Source: Ignavibacteriales bacterium
GTDB lineage: Bacteria; Bacteroidota; Ignavibacteria; Ignavibacteriales; Melioribacteraceae
Reading direction: 5' to 3'
DNA length: 30,126 nucleotides
Assembly: GCA_007280825.1 (NCBI GenBank)
Contig: QYQI01000125.1
Span: 1 to 30,126, forward strand
Shown here one piece after another: positions 14,495 through 24,794 of the stretch (its first letter is position 1; every line of letters begins with the position of its first letter). The translations under genes and the position numbers were made by a program. Under the pieces are notes generated by a model. It was given only the letters and a program-made list of their open reading frames with translations, was not told the DNA's origin and did no database searches.

Positions 14495-17400
14495 AGAAAT
14501 CCAATCCAATCGATAAATAATAACGCGGTTCAGAGAATTTATCAAAATTGTATTTCCATGCAATATCCAATCTCCATAAGAATAACATATATAGTCTAAA
14601 TCCTACTCCGGTTCCAATCAATAAATCCTTTGTAACTGTTTTACCATTATCATCTTTACCAACGAATTGTAATTTGCTTGTATTATCCCAAGCCGAACCG
14701 GCGTCAATAAATGCAACGCCCAAAATATTTTGGAAGAAGAGTGGTAATCCACCTGTTAATAGATATCGAATTATCGGTAATCGTAATTCGAGATTTAACA
14801 AGCCGTATTTTGTGCCTAATTGCTGGGCATAATCATAACCGCGTAACGGAAGTGCAGGGGTTAAGAATGCAAAATCATTAGCATTAGATATTGGAATACC
14901 GCCTGTTGCAAAACTCCTATTAATCCAGTTCTCAGTTCCACCGATAAAAAATCTCTGGGCATTAACGCCGCCGGAAAGTCCGCCGGAAAGTCTGAATACA
15001 AATCCGTTATCAAACCAAAAACGGAAATATTTTCTATAATCAACAACAATGGAATAAAAACTTTGTGTACTTCTGGTAAAACCAGGATCACCAAATACAG
15101 TGAGTGAATAGCGCGTTCCTTCTATTGGGGAAGTATAACCCCACAATACATTATCTTGGACAAAACTAAATGAAGGTAATATATATGTGTTATGATCTGC
15201 TGGGACTGATGAATTATCCAAATTTTCCGCACTAACATTTAATACACTGAAACCGAAATCCATTCTATGAAAGCGATCCAGCGGATAGCTTGCCATTCCG
15301 ATTAATCCGAAATTTGTGAATCGGTACAATTCTGAACCTAAGTTTGAATCCCTGTAAAGGAATCTTGCTGTATGAAATGCCTGGATACCAAAATCTACTC
15401 TCTCTTTTAAATAATAATAAGCTAAACCGTAATCGCTGTTCTTAATATCTACTTGTAAACTTGTTTGACCGATTAAACGGTGATTGCCAAGAACATCGCT
15501 GAATGAAAGTATAGTTGTGCCCAATAATCCGTATAGTGTGCTGTAACCAGCATTAGCATAAATTAAATCTGGTGAAAAATTGATTTTGTATCTGTTGACT
15601 AGAAAGTTACCGTTCTTATCCAGAGTCTCATGGAAAATTTGATTTCTTTTTTCAATTCGTGCACTATCGCTTTCGGATGGATCATTTACGAAAACATATT
15701 TACTGTAATCGGTTTGTGTAGAATCTTTAACAGATTTTTTATTCTTCTCAAATTGCCCTACAAATATTTTTGTTTTTTGATTTGTTGAATCAGTAATTGC
15801 AACTTTATGTTGGTCCGCAGAGTCATTTAAAGTAATTGTCTTAACAGCAGCTTTTTCTTCATTACTACTTTTTGCAGTAACTACAGATTTCATATAATCA
15901 GTATATTTTAATGAATCGGTTTCAAGTTTCATATCAAACGGATTGTTCAACATAAAAATGTTATAACCCAAATTATAAAGAGCAGTAAATACTAATTTTT
16001 TACCGTCATATGAAAGTGACAATTGACCAAGATCGCTAAGAGAATTAGTGATCGGAAGAGCTTTTGGAAATGATGATGAATGATTTTCTATTGAATCAAT
16101 TTTTATTCTATAAATATTATTGATGCCATTTTTATCCGACACAAATAATAGTTCTTTACCATCAGAAGAAATGGCAGGAGATTTTTCATCGCTGTACTGC
16201 CAATCTGTTATACGTTCAATATTTTTTGTATCTATATCAATCGAGTAAAGATCGAGCTGCTTATATGGATGGTTAAACATTTGAAAATCCACTGTAGATG
16301 TAGTCTGCTTTAAATCATTACCGCGGTCTGACGAAAAAATTATTTTTTTCCCGTCGGGTGTCCAAATCGGATCTGTATCGCTGAAGATGTCATTAGTCAA
16401 GTTTGTAATGCTCTTAGTTGAAAAATCATAAATGTAAACATCCGATTGCTGAGAGTTGTAAGCAATAAAAGCTAATTTATTTCCATCTCTTGACCAGTTA
16501 ATTGTTTCAATGCCAGGCAGTTTGAACGGAAGTTCATAACTAATTTCTGTCTCAGCGTCAATAATTGTAATGACATCGTATCCTCCCGATTTAGAAGAGA
16601 GAGCAACACGTTTATTATCCGGCGCCCAAGTTAATGACGGATGTAGAACTGTTAACTCTTCAAAGTCAGTTGTCTTTCCGCTTTCAACAATTTTTTTAAG
16701 AATTATTCCGTCCTGTGCATCCATAATATATACATCAAGATAAATATCACGATCAGAAATAAATGCAATTTTATCTCCTTGAGGTGAAAGGACGGGACTA
16801 GTATTATAAAACCCGCCGATTTTTTTATTATCTGTTAATCTTTTAGAAAGTTCATCAGGGTCTTGTTTGACAGCAATATCAGGCCAGAATTGTTTTTTCA
16901 AACTTTTTTTCCATCGTTCATTTAATTCTTCTATGCCAATGCCTATAGATGCTTTCAGTGTTTGTTCAAGTGTACCGTAATTTTGAATTTTATTTAAAAT
17001 CTCGCCGACTTTTTGCCGACCGTAAGTATCAGCAATATATCTGAAAACAGATTGACCGCCACGGTATGCCAAATAACCCTCAAGCTGATTTATATCCGGT
17101 AGTGTTTCGCTTATAATAGAATTACGTATGAACATATCTGTATTGGTTTCCCAGCCTTGCGACAGATATTCTGCGCTTCCTTCCATAAACCAAGTTGGAA
17201 CCTGAAGAGTTATTCCTTTTGCAATTATGTTTTGAATGGTTCCGCCGAAATACATATCGCGCATTACTGCATGGACTAACTCGTGAGCGATTACGTGCTG
17301 AAATTTTTTATATGAACCTTCGAAAGGGAATACGACACGATTTTTAAATGGTTCGGTAAAACCGCCTGTGCCTTTTCCTGTATATTCATCGGTAACATTG

Positions 17401-17681
17401 GTTTCTTGAAAATCATTATGACTGTTATAAACAATAAGTGAGACTCTATTATTGAGTTGGTAATTCAAATCTTTCTGAATACCTGAAAGAGCATCTTCGG
17501 AAGCAGAGGCTGTAAACTCTGCAATCTTTTCTCCGCCAACTGTAAAGTAAATATCAAAATGTTTAGTCTGAATGTAGAACCACTCGGTGTCCTTATAGTT
17601 CACTTTATTTTGACCAAACTGTGCGAAGAGAGCAGTTGAAAAGAAAATATATATAGTAATTGTTTTAAATATTTTTTTCAT
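14493..17681 (-). CDS. Gluzincin metallopeptidase - TolB propeller - outer-membrane barrel protein
   Basis: A 1062-residue secreted protein. The start at 17681 is chosen because AAAGGTGG precedes that ATG and a signal peptide (MKKIFKTITIYIFFSTALFAQ) begins there; an upstream in-frame ATG at 17726 gives a 15-residue extension inside rnr. Domains: a peptidase MA-like gluzincin (about 30-270) with HELVH (H133, E134, H137) and a third ligand Glu in MEGSAEYL (about E167); a WD40/PD40 TolB-like propeller (about 280-590, repeats such as SPQGDKIAFISDRD and TPDGKKIIFSSDRG); a Lys/Ser/Thr-rich linker (about 600-680); and an Omp85/surface-antigen-like barrel (about 690-1062) ending KYNFDKFSEPRYYLSIGLDF, with a terminal Phe. 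No POTRA repeats are seen. Likely an outer-membrane protein with a periplasmic protease-propeller part. Substrate unknown. It is the last gene of the envelope operon, 19 bases after rnr. Confidence 0.88.
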   Translation of the reverse strand: MKKIFKTITIYIFFSTALFAQFGQNKVNYKDTEWFYIQTKHFDIYFTVGGEKIAEFTASASEDALSGIQKDLNYQLNNRVSLIVYNSHNDFQETNVTDEYTGKGTGGFTEPFKNRVVFPFEGSYKKFQHVIAHELVHAVMRDMYFGGTIQNIIAKGITLQVPTWFMEGSAEYLSQGWETNTDMFIRNSIISETLPDINQLEGYLAYRGGQSVFRYIADTYGRQKVGEILNKIQNYGTLEQTLKASIGIGIEELNERWKKSLKKQFWPDIAVKQDPDELSKRLTDNKKIGGFYNTSPVLSPQGDKIAFISDRDIYLDVYIMDAQDGIILKKIVESGKTTDFEELTVLHPSLTWAPDNKRVALSSKSGGYDVITIIDAETEISYELPFKLPGIETINWSRDGNKLAFIAYNSQQSDVYIYDFSTKSITNLTNDIFSDTDPIWTPDGKKIIFSSDRGNDLKQTTSTVDFQMFNHPYKQLDLYSIDIDTKNIERITDWQYSDEKSPAISSDGKELLFVSDKNGINNIYRIKIDSIENHSSSFPKALPITNSLSDLGQLSLSYDGKKLVFTALYNLGYNIFMLNNPFDMKLETDSLKYTDYMKSVVTAKSSNEEKAAVKTITLNDSADQHKVAITDSTNQKTKIFVGQFEKNKKSVKDSTQTDYSKYVFVNDPSESDSARIEKRNQIFHETLDKNGNFLVNRYKINFSPDLIYANAGYSTLYGLLGTTILSFSDVLGNHRLIGQTSLQVDIKNSDYGLAYYYLKERVDFGIQAFHTARFLYRDSNLGSELYRFTNFGLIGMASYPLDRFHRMDFGFSVLNVSAENLDNSSVPADHNTYILPSFSFVQDNVLWGYTSPIEGTRYSLTVFGDPGFTRSTQSFYSIVVDYRKYFRFWFDNGFVFRLSGGLSGGVNAQRFFIGGTENWINRSFATGGIPISNANDFAFLTPALPLRGYDYAQQLGTKYGLLNLELRLPIIRYLLTGGLPLFFQNILGVAFIDAGSAWDNTSKLQFVGKDDNGKTVTKDLLIGTGVGFRLYMLFLWRLDIAWKYNFDKFSEPRYYLSIGLDF

Positions 17682-17700
17682 AGTTCCACCTTTAAAACTT

Positions 17701-19800
17701 TTAGTCTGAAAGTAAAACAAAATCAATTTCGCGCTTTTCCTGATCTACACGAATAAGTTTAACATTCACCTTATCACCTAAACGGATTTTCCTTCCCGTT
17801 CTTTTTCCCAAGATTGAATAATTTTTCTCGTCGAATACATAATAGTCATCATTCATATCTCTTAATCGTATCAATCCTTCAGCAAGTGTTTGGCTTAGTC
17901 CAATAAAAATTCCAAAGTGTGTAATGCCCGAAACAACTCCGTGAAAACCCTCACCTACTTTACTTTTCAAATACTCAATTTGTTTCAACTTTACAGAAAG
18001 ACGTTCAGCATTTACAGCATTTCTTTCTTGTGCTGATGCATGATCACAAATTTCTTCTAATTCTTCCAGTGATAAATTTTTCTCTAGCTTCTCATGGTCG
18101 TAGCTAAATATCAAGCGATGGACTATAAGATCCGGGAAGCGGCGTATAGGTGAAGTGAAATGTGTGTAATACCTAAAACCAAGTCCATAGTGTCCAATGT
18201 TTTTTGTTGAATAAACTGCCTTAGCCATAGAACGAATCGCTATCTCATTTACAACTGCTTCTTCTTCTGTCCCCTTTACTTCTTCCAACAACAATTGAAA
18301 CTGAACAGATTTGTTGGCTGAATTAGGATCGAAATGATAACCGAGCGATTTAACAAACCTTGAAAATTCAATAATTTTTTCTTTATCTGGTAAATCATGT
18401 ATCCTATAAACAAATGGAATCGCCTTTTTGTTCTCTTTAGCTTTAACATGTTCTGCAACTATTTGATTTGCCAATAACATAAGTTCTTCTATAAGATTAT
18501 GACTTTCACGAACTTCTTTAATTTTTATTTCAACTGGAACACCATTCTCATCCAACTTAAAATTAACTTCGGGAGAATAAAAATTTATGCTTCCTTTCTT
18601 CATTCTTTTTTCGCGGAGAGTTTTTGAGATCTGATTTAATTGTGTGATCTCATCTTTAAAATCACCCGAACCACTCTCAATAATTTCTTGAACTTCATCA
18701 TAACTAAATCTTCTCTTGCTGTTTATAATTGTTTTTTTAATTTCATAAGAAACAATTTTACAGCGCGGAGTCATTTCAACTATAACAGAAAAAGTTAGAC
18801 GGTCCTTGTATGGAACTAACGAACAGATATTATTAGATAATTTTTCGGGAAGCATTGGAATAACTTTACCGACAATATAAACGCTTGTGCCTCGTTCTAA
18901 AGCTTCATCATAAAGCGCCGTTCCTCGTTGAACATAGTGACTTACATCCGCAATATGAATGCCGATTAAATTATTTCCGTTCGGAAGAACTTCGATTGAA
19001 ACTGCATCATCAAAATCTTTTGCATCTTCGGGATCAATAGTAATAACTGTTTTATTACGAAGATCGAGACGATTGTTTATTTCGGTTTGAGGAATTATAT
19101 CTGTAAATGATTCTGCTTCGCTTAGAACCGCTTTAGGGAATTTATAAGTCAAACCAAATTCGCGTGCAATTGATGCTATCTCAGCATCGTAGCTTCCTGC
19201 TTTTCCTAAAATTTCAATAACTCTGCCTTCCGGATTTAGAAGAGGAGCTTTCCATTCAATATCGCCAACGACAACTTTTTCTCCCTCTTTTGAGCCGCTT
19301 AATTTGTCGGAAGGAACGTATATATCACGATGGATTTTATCGTCATCAGGTGCAATAAAATAAAAAGATTTACTTTTATGTAATGTCCCAACGATTTCCT
19401 TCCGCTTTCTTTCAATAACACGAACAATTTCTCCTTCCAAACTTTTACCGCGCCGTGATGGTATTAAAACAGCTTCAACTAAATCTCCGTTGAAAGAAGT
19501 ATTTAAATTTTTCCCCGCCACAAAAATGTCTTTTATCTGCTTGTCTTTAAGCAAAACAAATCCGTATTCGCCGCCGTTAATTATCTGAAGTGTACCGATC
19601 AGTTTTCCTGTATCGAACTTATTCAGTTGATAACGTTTGCTTTCTTTCTGAAGGAATCCTTCATCTGTAAGTGCATGAAGAAAATGTCTCAATTCAGCGT
19701 AAGCGAATTCATCGTTTGCATTTAGTTTCTTTGCAAGTTCTTTCGACTTGAGCTTTATTGAAGGATGATTCTTAAAAAATGCTTTGATTTCTTTTTTCAT
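17701..19800 (-). CDS. rnr: Ribonuclease R
   Basis: A 699-residue 3'-5' exoribonuclease of the RNB family that degrades structured RNA. Order: N-terminal winged-helix region (about 1-60), two cold-shock-like OB domains (about 65-220), the RNB catalytic domain (about 245-570) and a C-terminal S1 domain (about 618-699, GFHGVVSGITHFGIFIGL). The active-site acidic cluster is intact (TIDPEDAKDFDDAVSIE), as are IHIADVSHYV and the signature HFTSPIRRFPDLIVHR. It lacks E. coli's long basic C-terminal tail. Its ATG directly follows the tamB TAA (TAAATG), so it is translated right behind tamB. Confidence 0.96.
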   Translation of the reverse strand: MKKEIKAFFKNHPSIKLKSKELAKKLNANDEFAYAELRHFLHALTDEGFLQKESKRYQLNKFDTGKLIGTLQIINGGEYGFVLLKDKQIKDIFVAGKNLNTSFNGDLVEAVLIPSRRGKSLEGEIVRVIERKRKEIVGTLHKSKSFYFIAPDDDKIHRDIYVPSDKLSGSKEGEKVVVGDIEWKAPLLNPEGRVIEILGKAGSYDAEIASIAREFGLTYKFPKAVLSEAESFTDIIPQTEINNRLDLRNKTVITIDPEDAKDFDDAVSIEVLPNGNNLIGIHIADVSHYVQRGTALYDEALERGTSVYIVGKVIPMLPEKLSNNICSLVPYKDRLTFSVIVEMTPRCKIVSYEIKKTIINSKRRFSYDEVQEIIESGSGDFKDEITQLNQISKTLREKRMKKGSINFYSPEVNFKLDENGVPVEIKIKEVRESHNLIEELMLLANQIVAEHVKAKENKKAIPFVYRIHDLPDKEKIIEFSRFVKSLGYHFDPNSANKSVQFQLLLEEVKGTEEEAVVNEIAIRSMAKAVYSTKNIGHYGLGFRYYTHFTSPIRRFPDLIVHRLIFSYDHEKLEKNLSLEELEEICDHASAQERNAVNAERLSVKLKQIEYLKSKVGEGFHGVVSGITHFGIFIGLSQTLAEGLIRLRDMNDDYYVFDEKNYSILGKRTGRKIRLGDKVNVKLIRVDQEKREIDFVLLSD

Positions 19801-22800
19801 TTAAAATTCGAATTTATATTTAAGTGCCATTTCGTTTATTTTTTCATCCAAGCCAAATGAAGTAACTATAGGATCTTTTCTTTCGAGTCTAATTAAGAAT
19901 TTGGGATTGAAAAGATATTCAACTTTGATGTTTGCTTTATTAATGTTTTGAAAGACTTCCGTTGTTCCACCGAGGCTGTAACGAAGATTTTGTATTCTCC
20001 CTGAAAGCGAAAACTTTGTATACTCGCCAGATTGATTGATCTGAATATTGTTTACTAAATCTCCAACTGCAGAGTTTACGAAACTTGTTAAAACAGATCC
20101 TAAAAATGAAGTTGCAGTATTGCCAATTAAGTTTGCCTGTCCCGCTACTTGTACTTTATCTTGAGCTGTTAAATCATCCTTAAATTTGCCAAAAAGGATA
20201 AAAGAGAAAGCATCAGCGTAATCGTAGCGTGTTTCTCTAACATTGTTTTGAATATTTTTTGTCCCAACATAAACACCGATGCTCTCCGGGTTGCCCGCAA
20301 GATTTTTCCCTAATTCAGAAAGTGGACTTTTAATTTTAATTTTAACTGCTACATCCTGAGGAACACCGCCTGCATCACGCGGATTTATATAATCACTGGT
20401 ATAAGTTGCAACAATATCTAAATATGGATTTGTAACATCGCTTTCAAAACGAATAAACCCAACTGCCTCAAACGTTTTAAAGAATTCTAATTTTGAACCT
20501 TGTAAAAGTTCGAACGCACCTTGTGCTCTTGACTCTCCGCCAAAACTTGAATATTTCAGATCACCTCTCATCTCAACAAATAATTTTTGATTAACAGCTT
20601 GTGAAAGTATAAAAACAAGTTTAGCGTTATTCTCTGCGCTGATTCCAATTTCATAATCAAAGTTGAGAGGTTTTTCTGTTTTTTGAGATGATTGTTCTTG
20701 TAATGCTTTCTCTTTTAATAAAACTTTCTGGAATAGGGCTAGCTCTCGATCAATTTTTGTAGAGTCTTGAATAAAAATAAAATTGAAATTGTTATTTTGA
20801 GACTCACCGTTTGCTTGACCGGTTGTATAAACTAGATCGGTATTCTTCATTAAGAAATTCCCTTTGAAAAATATCCGGTCGCCCGGTTTACTCAAAACCC
20901 AGTCGCCGTCGCTTCCAATCGAAAGATCACCGTAAAAATTAGGACTCACAGATTGCGATTGCTGACCGAGTACAGCAAGATCTCCATTGAAATGAAGATC
21001 CATATCTTTCAAACTGAATCCGTCAAATGAAATCCCTCCGGCACCGTAAACTGTTCCGGAATATTTAGATCCGCCGGCGTTGGATAAAATAAAATTATCT
21101 AATTTCATTTCTTGATTTTCGAAATGAGTTTTTGCAGAACAGTTGTAATCTAAATTATTGTAAATTGATTTAAAGCGTCCATCAGTTAAATTAATGTACC
21201 CTTTATAAACCGGATTTTTAAATGATCCGCTAAGATCAACATCAGCAGAAAGAATTCCCTTTTGATCTGCTATACCGGGAATTATTCTACCAAGTGAACT
21301 AAGATCAAAATTTGCTGACTTTAATTTTATACTTAAAGGTTCATTCTCAAGAAATCGTTTGTTGACAGTTGATAAGCTTAGATCTATAGGCAGACTGCCT
21401 TTAAGAGAAAATAAAGGATTTTGTTCGTTTGCATTCAGATCAAGAAATACAAAATCAGTAGTAAGTTTTTTATCTGAATAATTTAGCGATCCTTTAATGT
21501 TGCCAAGCTTAGTTGAAGAAATTTGTAAATTTTTCAGATCGAATAAAATATTCATCACTGGGTTTTCAAATTTACCTTCTATCTTTCCATCCAATGATCC
21601 GTTTGCTATTAACTGATTATCTTTATAACGCAATAAATATCTTTCCAATAAATTTCCGGAAATGCGGTTTGCATTAATATTCAAATTTTGATTTCCTGAT
21701 CTTTCAATTTTTCCGCTTAGACTTATTGTTGATGTATCGTGCTGAACAGTGCATTGAAGTATTTTGAGGAAATACGGATTAAAAAGAATTTTTACTGTGT
21801 CTTTGTTCGACCATTCTAATCTATCATATGTTACAGATAATTTATTAACAGATAGTAATTGTTCATTTGGCGTCATGTTAATAATTCCATCGGCTTCGGC
21901 ATAAATCATATCCTCAATATTTGCCGACCCGTTGAAAAATAATTTACTCTGATTGAATGCAACATCCGCAGAAATTGATTTTACATTATTGCCGGAATAA
22001 AATCGTTTTCCCGTTAGTGAGGCAGTACCGAATAATTTATCAAATGAGAGAGAACTGTTATCGCGTGTGAAATTAATATCGGAATCAAGATCAGATATAT
22101 AAATTGTAGTTTTGTCTTGCATCATTACAAGATAATCTAATTTCATTTGGTTTGAGATGGAGAAATTTCCATTTTCATTTTTTATTATTCCTTTGCCGTT
22201 ACCAGAAACATCAAACTGATCATTTCCAAGAAGCATTGCTATTAATTTGAAATCCTTAAATTTGAAATCGTAATTAAATTTTAGATTCTCATTAACTATA
22301 TCCGGCACAGTAGTATCAATTTCAATTTTACTCTGTTGATTACTAACAATTGAAATAGGATTTAATTTGTTAACTTTTTTTGTGATTATATCGGTAATGG
22401 TTTTTGATTCGTACGAAATAAGAGCGATAGCTTTTTTAAGTGAGAAATCCCCATCAATTCTAAAATCTACAAAATCTGAAGTAAGTAATATCTCACGATT
22501 TGACGGATCATTTTTGATTGAACACTGAATATTCGAATGATCAATTTTTTTATCTCTGAAGCGTGAAGAATCTACCCCGAACGCAAATGAACCGGTAAGT
22601 TTATCGGGATCAAAGTTTTTACCATCTGCAGAAAAATAAAAATTTAAATTGCTTTCATATTTTTGATCTTTTAAGAAAGTGGCAAGATTTAATTTATTTA
22701 ATTGTCCAACTAAATTGTATGAAGGTATTGTATTTTTATCGAATGACAGATTGCCCTTAACAAGTGCGCTGGTATTACCGCTAAGCCCATCAACGTTTAT

Positions 22801-24315
22801 ATCTATAACTCTGTTTGCTGCATTAAAGTTTATAATAAATTTGTCAAGTGGATAACCGTTGAATGAAGATCCGCTAGCATTAAATTTAAAATCAGCATTG
22901 ATATTAGCAGGAGAAACTCCTTTCCCAATCAAACTCCCTTTAGAAGTTAGGGCAGTATTCATATTTATCACTGGTGCAAGATTTAATTCATTCGTTTCAA
23001 ATTTGATATCATAAATCATTGGATCTGCACTAAAGTTTAACGAAGCATCAAATGAAAGTTTACCATTCTCAATATTACCAAGAAACTTTGTCTTAAAATT
23101 TGTCGGTGGACCTTCAAACTCTATATTCACACCTGTCATATGAAGTAAAGCGTACTTAGGTAATTTCAAAGTTGGAAGTAAAGCATTAACATCTTCATAG
23201 CTAAAATCAGTTTCATAAACCTTAGCTTGAATAAATAGATCGCGCGGTGAATTAAGATTTAAAACTTTACCTTCAATCCGGAAATGGGTATTTCGGTAAT
23301 CAACAGCAAGTTTTTCAATTTTGAAATTACCGAACTTTCCACGGGCTTTTAATTCCATCGAAGGATTACCCTTTAATATTTCTGTACTTCCTATGAATGA
23401 TGAGAGATCATCAAAGTTGAAAGACTTCGCATCTGCATTAATTGTAACTGGATAATTCTTAAAATCATCCAAGTGAACATTGCCAAATAGATTTAGACTA
23501 TCTATCCGAGCATTTAACTTTAATTCACTACTGTCTGTTAAAAAATAGAGATTACTAACACTTGCAAAATTTTTAGTAATTGCAAATTCACCGGAAATAT
23601 TTCTTAAACTAAAACGAGTAAGGTTTGGTTTAAATGATAGTTCTTTTAAAATCAGTAAATAGTTTGAATTATCAACATCAATAAACGCTTGGGCTGCAAA
23701 GTGTAAATTATTAATACGGAGATCGTCCATATTCATTATTGAATAACTTTGCTGCGATTTATAGTTTGCATAAGATTGCCGCGTAAATTGAATGTTATGC
23801 AATTGTAAATCATTTACTTGTACAAAAAATGGGAATGATGATTTTGTGGTGTCTTCTGGTTTTGGTTTAATTAATTTGGAAAAATTCCAAGTGCCGGATG
23901 AATCTTGAAGCATTGCAATCTTTACATCTTCCAAAAGTATTTTTCTAACGTAAATCTTTTTTAATAATATCTGCAAAGGACTGATCTTAACTTCAACATT
24001 TCGTGCGTAGAAAAGAGTATCATTACCAACAACAACAGATGTATTTTTTAAAAAGAGCGATGTAAAAATAGTACCGTCTAATTTTTCAATATTTAGTTTA
24101 CCGTTAATTTCATTATTAACTAATGAAATCACTTTTTCGCGGAGCGTTTCCCTAAACGTTTTGGTTTGAGTGAAACCTAGTAGAATTATAAAGATTAAAA
24201 TAAATCCTAGAAAAATGCCGATGAAAATATTCACAGTTTTATGGAACGGACTCCGCTTAACTTTTGGGGAAGTCTGTTTTACTTCGTCGGTATTTTTTTT
24301 TTCTTGATCAGGCAT
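19801..24315 (-). CDS. tamB: TamB-type translocation and assembly module protein (DUF490)
   Basis: A 1504-residue AsmA-like/TamB protein. A short Lys/Pro-rich cytoplasmic start is followed by one TM anchor (about 29-52, VNIFIGIFLGFILIFIILLG), then some 1400 residues of repetitive beta strands of the kind that form a long hydrophobic groove across the periplasm. The C-terminal DUF490 region (about 1050-1504) includes DLHFNGDLAVLG, GAFELLQGSKLEFFKTFEAVGFIRFESD and LVNNIQINQSGEYTKFSLSGRI. The protein ends KYKFEF, with a terminal Phe typical of TamB. TamB is known to work with the Omp85 protein TamA and in lipid traffic between membranes. Its ATG overlaps the rfaE2 stop by one base. No TamA-like POTRA protein lies nearby. 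Confidence 0.93.
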   Translation of the reverse strand: MPDQEKKNTDEVKQTSPKVKRSPFHKTVNIFIGIFLGFILIFIILLGFTQTKTFRETLREKVISLVNNEINGKLNIEKLDGTIFTSLFLKNTSVVVGNDTLFYARNVEVKISPLQILLKKIYVRKILLEDVKIAMLQDSSGTWNFSKLIKPKPEDTTKSSFPFFVQVNDLQLHNIQFTRQSYANYKSQQSYSIMNMDDLRINNLHFAAQAFIDVDNSNYLLILKELSFKPNLTRFSLRNISGEFAITKNFASVSNLYFLTDSSELKLNARIDSLNLFGNVHLDDFKNYPVTINADAKSFNFDDLSSFIGSTEILKGNPSMELKARGKFGNFKIEKLAVDYRNTHFRIEGKVLNLNSPRDLFIQAKVYETDFSYEDVNALLPTLKLPKYALLHMTGVNIEFEGPPTNFKTKFLGNIENGKLSFDASLNFSADPMIYDIKFETNELNLAPVINMNTALTSKGSLIGKGVSPANINADFKFNASGSSFNGYPLDKFIINFNAANRVIDINVDGLSGNTSALVKGNLSFDKNTIPSYNLVGQLNKLNLATFLKDQKYESNLNFYFSADGKNFDPDKLTGSFAFGVDSSRFRDKKIDHSNIQCSIKNDPSNREILLTSDFVDFRIDGDFSLKKAIALISYESKTITDIITKKVNKLNPISIVSNQQSKIEIDTTVPDIVNENLKFNYDFKFKDFKLIAMLLGNDQFDVSGNGKGIIKNENGNFSISNQMKLDYLVMMQDKTTIYISDLDSDINFTRDNSSLSFDKLFGTASLTGKRFYSGNNVKSISADVAFNQSKLFFNGSANIEDMIYAEADGIINMTPNEQLLSVNKLSVTYDRLEWSNKDTVKILFNPYFLKILQCTVQHDTSTISLSGKIERSGNQNLNINANRISGNLLERYLLRYKDNQLIANGSLDGKIEGKFENPVMNILFDLKNLQISSTKLGNIKGSLNYSDKKLTTDFVFLDLNANEQNPLFSLKGSLPIDLSLSTVNKRFLENEPLSIKLKSANFDLSSLGRIIPGIADQKGILSADVDLSGSFKNPVYKGYINLTDGRFKSIYNNLDYNCSAKTHFENQEMKLDNFILSNAGGSKYSGTVYGAGGISFDGFSLKDMDLHFNGDLAVLGQQSQSVSPNFYGDLSIGSDGDWVLSKPGDRIFFKGNFLMKNTDLVYTTGQANGESQNNNFNFIFIQDSTKIDRELALFQKVLLKEKALQEQSSQKTEKPLNFDYEIGISAENNAKLVFILSQAVNQKLFVEMRGDLKYSSFGGESRAQGAFELLQGSKLEFFKTFEAVGFIRFESDVTNPYLDIVATYTSDYINPRDAGGVPQDVAVKIKIKSPLSELGKNLAGNPESIGVYVGTKNIQNNVRETRYDYADAFSFILFGKFKDDLTAQDKVQVAGQANLIGNTATSFLGSVLTSFVNSAVGDLVNNIQINQSGEYTKFSLSGRIQNLRYSLGGTTEVFQNINKANIKVEYLFNPKFLIRLERKDPIVTSFGLDEKINEMALKYKFEF

Positions 24316-24794
24316 TACTTCTTAAATTTTTCGAGAACGGTTTTAATTATGTTGGTTGTAGAGTGATCATTAATAAATTCAATTGTTTCTACTTTACCTC
24401 CGTTAGCTTCTACAATATCACGTCCTACAATATTTTCTACAGACCAATCGGCACCCTTTACTAAAACATCCGGGATAATTTTATTAATTATCTCATATGG
24501 AGTTTCTTCATCAAAGATCACAACATAATCCACAGGTTTGAGCGAAGAGATAATAAAAGCCCGTTCATTCTGGGGAACAATAGGTCGAAGTTCTCCTTTA
24601 ATTTTTTTAACAGACGAATCGGAATTAACTGCTACAATTAAAATATCACCTTTGGATTTTGCTTTGGTTATATAATCTACATGTCCGGCGTGTAAAATAT
24701 CGAATACACCGTTTGTAAATACCACCTTTTTGTTTTGCAGTTTCAGTTTTTTTCTGATTTCCGCAAGCTCGCTAATGTTTTTAATATTACTCAT
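24315..24794 (-). CDS. rfaE2: D-glycero-beta-D-manno-heptose 1-phosphate adenylyltransferase
   Basis: A 159-residue enzyme that adenylates heptose 1-phosphate to the ADP-heptose used for the LPS inner core. It is a cytidylyltransferase-fold protein with the nucleotide-binding motif TNGVFDILHAGHVDYI (HxGH), RPIVPQNERAFIISSLKPVDYVVIFDEETP and LVKGADWSVENIVGRDIVEANGG. In E. coli this is the C-terminal half of the bifunctional HldE; here it is a separate gene that overlaps the kinase gene by 4 bases (ATGA) and tamB by 1 base (TAATG). Confidence 0.95.
   Translation of the reverse strand: MSNIKNISELAEIRKKLKLQNKKVVFTNGVFDILHAGHVDYITKAKSKGDILIVAVNSDSSVKKIKGELRPIVPQNERAFIISSLKPVDYVVIFDEETPYEIINKIIPDVLVKGADWSVENIVGRDIVEANGGKVETIEFINDHSTTNIIKTVLEKFKK

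Noticed and set aside
14548..15094. Frames overlapping the barrel gene in other registers and strand (94 and 77 codons)
   Set aside because: No family features, and both lie inside a clear long coding region; they are shadow frames. The same holds for similar frames inside lpxA, lpxC-fabZ, rfaE1 and the propeller gene.
14493..17681. Type IX secretion C-terminal domain on the secreted proteins
   Set aside because: The C-termini of this and the other exported proteins show no T9SS sorting-domain pattern; this one ends as a beta-barrel strand with terminal Phe.
17682..17726. Upstream ATG giving the barrel protein 15 extra residues
   Set aside because: The good Shine-Dalgarno (AAAGGTGG) and the signal peptide both belong to the internal ATG at 17681.
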